NCBI GenBank assembly: GCA_964494475.1
Contig: CAZBRS010000107.1
Span: 1 to 10,042, forward strand
Reading direction: 5' to 3'
From: CAZBRS01 sp964494475
GTDB taxonomy: Bacteria > Myxococcota_A > UBA9042 > CAZBRS01
DNA length: 10,042 bases
The notes beneath the pieces were generated by a model that did no database searches, was not told the origin of the DNA, and worked only from the letters and a program-made list of their open reading frames with translations. This document shows positions 6,705-10,042 of this stretch, one piece after another. Numbering within the stretch: position 1 is the first letter of the stretch; the number at the start of each line of letters is the position of its first letter. A program made the position numbers and the translations under genes.

Positions 6705-8300
6705 ATGCCCCCCCCCGCCCTGTCCGCGACCGACGTCACCCGCCGCCGCGCCGACCGGTTGGCGTTCGTGCTCGCCGCTGCGATCGCGCTGTCGACCTGG
6801 CTGCCCTTCGCCTGCCTCGACGCCGTGGCGCCCACCGGGAGCATTTCTTCGGGCCTCGACACGAACCTGCCCGACCAGGCCAGCTACCTCATGTGGATCG
6901 AGCAGCACCGCGCCGGCGCCTTCCTGGTCCGCAACCGCATGACCACCGAGCCCGTGGCTCCCATCGCGCCGAACCCCACGTGGCTTCTGCTGGGCGGCCT
7001 GTCCCGCGTCACGGGCCTCGAGCCCATCGTCGCCTATCACGTCGGTCGCGTGGTGCTGGCCTTCCTGTATCTGCTGGCGCTGTGGCGCCTGGCCCTCGAG
7101 GTCCTCACGACCCCACGGTCGGCCCTGCTCGCCTTCGGGTGCGTGGCCGTGGGCGGCGGCTTCGGGTGGCTCTGCGACCTGGGCCTCCCGCTGCGCTCGT
7201 CGGACTGGATGACCGAGATGTGGAGCTACCCGTCGCTGCTCCATTACCCGCACTTCGCGCTGGCGTTGCTGCTGGTGGCCGAGGGCCTTCGTCGCCTGCT
7301 GCGGGCCCGGCGTACGGGGCGCGCTCGCGACGGGTGGCTGGCCGGGGCGCTGCTGGCCGCGCTCGTGTTCGTGCACCCCTACACCGCCGCGACCCTCGCC
7401 GTGGCGCTGGCCGTCGAGGCCGCGCTGGCCGCCGCGTCCACCCGCTGGCGGGACCCGAACGACCCCGCCGTGCTGCCCGCCACCTTGCGGGCGCTGGGGC
7501 CCCTGGCCGCGGCCCTCGCCGCGTTCGCGCTGCACGCGCTGACCAACCCGTCGCTGCGCCAATGGTCGACGCAGAACGTCATGACCTCGCCGCCAGCGCT
7601 CGAGTACGTGCTCGGCCTGGGCCTCGCGGGGCTGGTCGCCGCGGCCACGCTGGCCGCGACGCTGGTCCGGCGCGAGGTGTCACCGACCACGCGGCTGCTG
7701 GCCGTCTGGCTCGCGGCGGGGTTCGGCCTGGCCTACGCCGACGGCCTGGTGCCGTTCGCCCGGCGCTGCGTCGAAGGGCTGCACGTCGCGGTGGTCCTGC
7801 TCGCCGCGCTGGGCCTTCGAACACGCCTCGAGGGCCTGCGCGCGCGCCGGGGCGCTGTCGCCGTGCTCGTGGCGTGGCTGGCCGTGGCGCCGACCACGCT
7901 GGCCCACGCGACGGCCGAGTGCCACCCCGGGAACCCCGGGCTCGTCCCCTCTGACTGGCCCGCGCTCTTCCTCAACGTACGCGCCTCGGTGGGCGACGAC
8001 GGCGTGTACTCCGACCCGCGCACCTCGCTGTACCTGGCCGCGTTCGCCGGAGCTCGCACCTGGCTGGCGCACGCCCAGTTGACGCCCGGCTACGACGACA
8101 AGCTCGCCGCTCAACAGGCGTTCTTCGCCGCCGACCTGGCGTGGGACGCCCGCGCCGCCCTGGTGCACGACGCGGGCTGCGCGTGGCTGGTGACCGACAT
8201 CTCGGCCGTGGAGGCCTGGGGCGAGGGCTCGGTCGAGAGCGGGCTGGTCCTCAGGGCAGCGCAGACCACCTGGGCGCTCTACGGACCACCGGCCCGTTGA
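6705..8300 (+). CDS. Polytopic membrane protein, GT-C glycosyltransferase-like, family not identified
   Basis: Inner-membrane protein of 531 residues with about eight to ten hydrophobic segments (for example 18-35, 111-130, 139-156, 181-194, 210-228, 262-280, 300-320, 329-345, 357-371, 384-400). The first extracytoplasmic loop contains Asp and Glu residues (D52, D57, E66) in SGLDTNLPDQASYLMWIE, the place where GT-C transferases keep catalytic acids. ARRCVEGLHVAV (352-363) and a soluble C-terminal part (about 401-531, with TPGYDDK at 460-466 and LVHDAGCAWLVTD at 486-498) are like those of uncharacterised bacterial membrane proteins related to mannosyltransferases. I infer transfer of a sugar from a lipid carrier; no named family is certain. 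The start ATG 6705 has only a weak ribosome site and is followed at once by nine C residues coding three Pro. It is divergent from xseA and overlaps the next gene's end by 22 bp. Confidence 0.78.
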   Translation: MPPPALSATDVTRRRADRLAFVLAAAIALSTWLPFACLDAVAPTGSISSGLDTNLPDQASYLMWIEQHRAGAFLVRNRMTTEPVAPIAPNPTWLLLGGLSRVTGLEPIVAYHVGRVVLAFLYLLALWRLALEVLTTPRSALLAFGCVAVGGGFGWLCDLGLPLRSSDWMTEMWSYPSLLHYPHFALALLLVAEGLRRLLRARRTGRARDGWLAGALLAALVFVHPYTAATLAVALAVEAALAAASTRWRDPNDPAVLPATLRALGPLAAALAAFALHALTNPSLRQWSTQNVMTSPPALEYVLGLGLAGLVAAATLAATLVRREVSPTTRLLAVWLAAGFGLAYADGLVPFARRCVEGLHVAVVLLAALGLRTRLEGLRARRGAVAVLVAWLAVAPTTLAHATAECHPGNPGLVPSDWPALFLNVRASVGDDGVYSDPRTSLYLAAFAGARTWLAHAQLTPGYDDKLAAQQAFFAADLAWDARAALVHDAGCAWLVTDISAVEAWGEGSVESGLVLRAAQTTWALYGPPAR

Positions 8301-9925
8301 TACCGAGCGAATACGCTCGACAGCCCATTCGACGAGACGTCGCCGGCGCACTCCCGGTCACTTTCGTAGAGACCCATCTCGACCGCGGACGTGCACAGCC
8401 TGTTCTCGTCGCTCCGCCGACGGGAGCTCCATCGCGACGGGCCCAAGAGAAGCTGCGCCTCCTCGTCGTGCCTCCCCGCGGCGTGCAGCCTGTCAGCGAG
8501 CGCGACGGTGAGCCTCCACTCCCACGGGGCGACGTCGACCGCCCGCCGAAACGCGCCCAGCGCCGCCTTCGTCTCGCCTTCGCGCTCGAGCGCGAAGCCC
8601 ACGTTGGCGAGGCCGATCGCGCTTCGAGGGTGAACCGCCAGGGCATCCGACCAGAGCGTGAGGTCGTCGTGCCACACGCGATCCCGATCGACGGTCGCGC
8701 CGATCAGGAAGACGCCCCACGCCGTCACCACGCCGAGGACGACGAGGCGGGCGCGGCCCACGGCCAGCCGGCCCACGACGGCCCCGACAGCCAGGCAGAA
8801 CCCGAAGGAGGGGGTGTACGCGAGGCGCTCGGCCATGGGGATCATCATGGGGAGGACGTTGCCCGCGGGCACGAAGAAAACGGCCAGCCAGAGAAGCCCC
8901 CAGCCCGCCGCCTGCGGCCACCCCCGCCCCCGTACGGTGACCGCCGCGGCCACGATGACGGACGGCACCAAGAGGAGGCCGACCAGGGGCCAAGGCTCCA
9001 GGAAGCTCCGGGCCAGGGGTATGGACTCGAAGGAGTAGTCCGGGGCGAGCGGGCTCGGGAAAACGAGCAACGCGAGGTACCTGGCGCCGACTCCCAGCAT
9101 CGTCTGCACAGTGCTCCCGAGATCGACCTCCGCGAAATAGCGGCTCTGGTCGGACAGCAGGTCGCCATCGAGGGCGACCAGGCGCGCGGCGAGGTAGACG
9201 ACCAGCGCCGGGCCGAAGGTGAGCGCCAACGCTCCGACGCGGGCCAACGTCGACCGACGCACCCGATCCTGGGCGAAGGCCGTCCAGGCCGCGACGAACA
9301 AGGGCAGCGCGACCGCGCTCTCCTTCGACAACAGTCCCAAGAGCCAGAGCAGAGCCGCGACCGGCAGCCACCCGTGCGAGCCTCCGGCGCTCCACCGGAG
9401 CCAGGCCAGGAAGGAGCCGCACACGCCCAGGGCCGACAGGATCTCGGCCCGCCCGACGATGGAGCTGACGGCGTCGGTGTGCACGGTATGCACGGCGAAG
9501 AGGGCCCCCGCGACGAAGGCCGCGAGACCGTTGGCCGGGACGATCCTCCTGGCCAGCCGCCAGAACAGGACGGAGGCCAGGGCGTGCAGCAACACGTTCA
9601 GGGCGTGAAAGGCCGCGGCCATCGGGCCGTGCAGGGCCCACTGGAGCGCGTAGCTCGCCACCGGCAGGGGACGATAGAGCAGGTCCGAACCGGTCCCGGC
9701 AGGCTGGTACGGCGCGAAGAACGCGCCAACGACGTCGGAGCGCGTCACGAGGGCGTTGTCCAAGATGATCGTGTGGTCATCCAGGACGAAGCCGTTCCAG
9801 GGAGAGCCGCCGTAGGCGAGGACGGCGAGGAGCGTGATCGCGAGGCCCGACCAGGAGGTGGAGGAAACGAGCCGCGGCAGCGCGAGGACGCTCGAGACCA
9901 AGGTGCGGCGGCGGGAGTCCTGCAT
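8279..9925 (-). CDS. TMTC-like membrane protein with DUF1736-type region and TPR repeats
   Basis: Membrane protein of 548 residues resembling the bacterial relatives of the TMTC family, whose eukaryotic members are ER O-mannosyltransferases. In order: a first membrane segment (about 25-40); a loop with the acidic pair FVLDDHTIILDN (46-57), the probable catalytic site; HTVHTDAVSSIVGRAEILS (146-164), a family hallmark; LLSKESAVALP (198-208); a DUF1736-like stretch (about 262-303, ending LAPDYSFESIPL); and AERLAYTPSFGFC (365-377). About a dozen membrane segments end near 411. Two TPR-like repeats (about 432-465 and 468-495) follow, then an unassigned Arg/Ser-rich tail. In bacteria the acceptor is unknown. 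ATG 9925 is the only usable start upstream of the first membrane segment but has no clear ribosome site. Leu TTG and Gly GGA codons are commoner here than in neighbouring genes. Confidence 0.85.
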   Translation of the reverse strand: MQDSRRRTLVSSVLALPRLVSSTSWSGLAITLLAVLAYGGSPWNGFVLDDHTIILDNALVTRSDVVGAFFAPYQPAGTGSDLLYRPLPVASYALQWALHGPMAAAFHALNVLLHALASVLFWRLARRIVPANGLAAFVAGALFAVHTVHTDAVSSIVGRAEILSALGVCGSFLAWLRWSAGGSHGWLPVAALLWLLGLLSKESAVALPLFVAAWTAFAQDRVRRSTLARVGALALTFGPALVVYLAARLVALDGDLLSDQSRYFAEVDLGSTVQTMLGVGARYLALLVFPSPLAPDYSFESIPLARSFLEPWPLVGLLLVPSVIVAAAVTVRGRGWPQAAGWGLLWLAVFFVPAGNVLPMMIPMAERLAYTPSFGFCLAVGAVVGRLAVGRARLVVLGVVTAWGVFLIGATVDRDRVWHDDLTLWSDALAVHPRSAIGLANVGFALEREGETKAALGAFRRAVDVAPWEWRLTVALADRLHAAGRHDEEAQLLLGPSRWSSRRRSDENRLCTSAVEMGLYESDRECAGDVSSNGLSSVFARYQRAGGP

Positions 9926-9951
9926 GACGAAGTACCCGTTCGGCCCGACGT

Positions 9952-9984
9952 AAAAAAAAAGGGGCGGCCCGGAGGCCGCCCCTT
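9952..9984 (-). terminator. Strong rho-independent terminator
   Basis: Minus strand: a perfect 9-bp stem GGGGCGGCC / GGCCGCCCC (9982-9974 with 9969-9961), a TCCG tetraloop (9973-9970), and an uninterrupted run of nine T (9960-9952). Flanking A/T pairs lengthen the stem. It lies 23 bases after the TAA (10008-10010) of the gene at the right edge and ends 26 bases before the TMTC-like start codon. The other strand has only a broken TTCTT tail, so termination should be mainly for minus-strand transcripts. Confidence 0.92.
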
Positions 9985-10007
9985 CTTGGCGCTACGCTAC
10001 GAGACGA

Positions 10008-10042
10008 TTATTCGGTCTCGTTCTCGACGTAGAAGGCCGCCG
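10008..10042 (-). CDS. C-terminal fragment of an unidentified protein (start outside the window)
   Basis: Minus-strand codons ending in TAA (10010-10008) translate as AAFYVENETE. Nine of the ten codons end in G or C, and a strong intrinsic terminator follows directly, which together make a true gene end likely. The TAA stop and strong terminator hint at a well-expressed gene, but ten residues do not identify it. Confidence 0.6.
   Translation of the reverse strand, partial: AAFYVENETE

Noticed and set aside
6657..7562. Upstream extension of the xseA frame across the divergent gene
   Set aside because: The extra product is Gln/Arg/Gly-rich, opposite the GT-C-like gene; the conserved XseA N-terminus begins only after 6656.
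8493..9641. Second long minus-strand frame inside the TMTC-like gene
   Set aside because: Shifted-frame shadow, Arg/Gly/Pro-rich, without membrane segments; the longer frame carries all the family motifs.
1..10042. Search for CRISPR arrays, insertion sequences, tRNA/rRNA genes, restriction partners or a defence cluster
   Set aside because: No regularly spaced repeats, transposase, terminal inverted repeats, cloverleaf or nuclease/ATPase partner genes were seen. The methyltransferase alone does not make a defence system.

Overview
The window is very GC-rich (about 70%), with dense coding and codons that nearly all end in G or C. A lipoprotein whose export signal is followed by a Gly run and a long Ala/Pro/Asp/Glu linker, together with many large polytopic membrane proteins, suggests a myxobacterium-like or other deltaproteobacterial (Myxococcota-type) genome. 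This is an inference from style; no marker gene settles the taxonomy.

Layout, left to right. Positions 1-65 hold the last codons of a plus-strand gene. It overlaps the end of a minus-strand lipoprotein with an alpha/beta-hydrolase (lipase-like) domain (55-2163). A 110-bp divergent spacer carries two back-to-back promoter candidates and leads into a plus-strand solitary DNA methyltransferase of the N4/N6 type (2274-3077). Its 3' end overlaps, tail to tail, a minus-strand pair: xseA (exonuclease VII large subunit, 5256-6656) followed by a YfhO-like giant membrane protein (2989-5259) through a 4-base start/stop overlap. A 48-bp divergent spacer with a promoter candidate separates xseA from a plus-strand GT-C-like membrane protein (6705-8300). 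That gene overlaps the end of a minus-strand TMTC-type membrane protein with DUF1736-like and TPR segments (8279-9925). At the right edge are a strong minus-strand intrinsic terminator (9952-9984) and the last residues of the minus-strand gene it serves (10008-10042).

Functionally, three unrelated polytopic membrane proteins (YfhO-like, GT-C-like, TMTC-like) sit close together. In their families such proteins move sugars from lipid carriers to envelope acceptors, so an envelope glycosylation role is plausible, but they are not one operon. xseA belongs to DNA repair and the methyltransferase to DNA modification; no restriction enzyme is visible. I found no CRISPR array, mobile element, tRNA, rRNA, or convincing new defence or biosynthetic system. 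The most noteworthy features are regulatory and architectural: divergent promoters sharing one -35 hexamer, overlapping 3' ends at all three convergent junctions, a C9 tract directly after a start codon, and an xseA gene coupled to a membrane protein rather than to xseB. No stretch over 300 bases lacks a gene.
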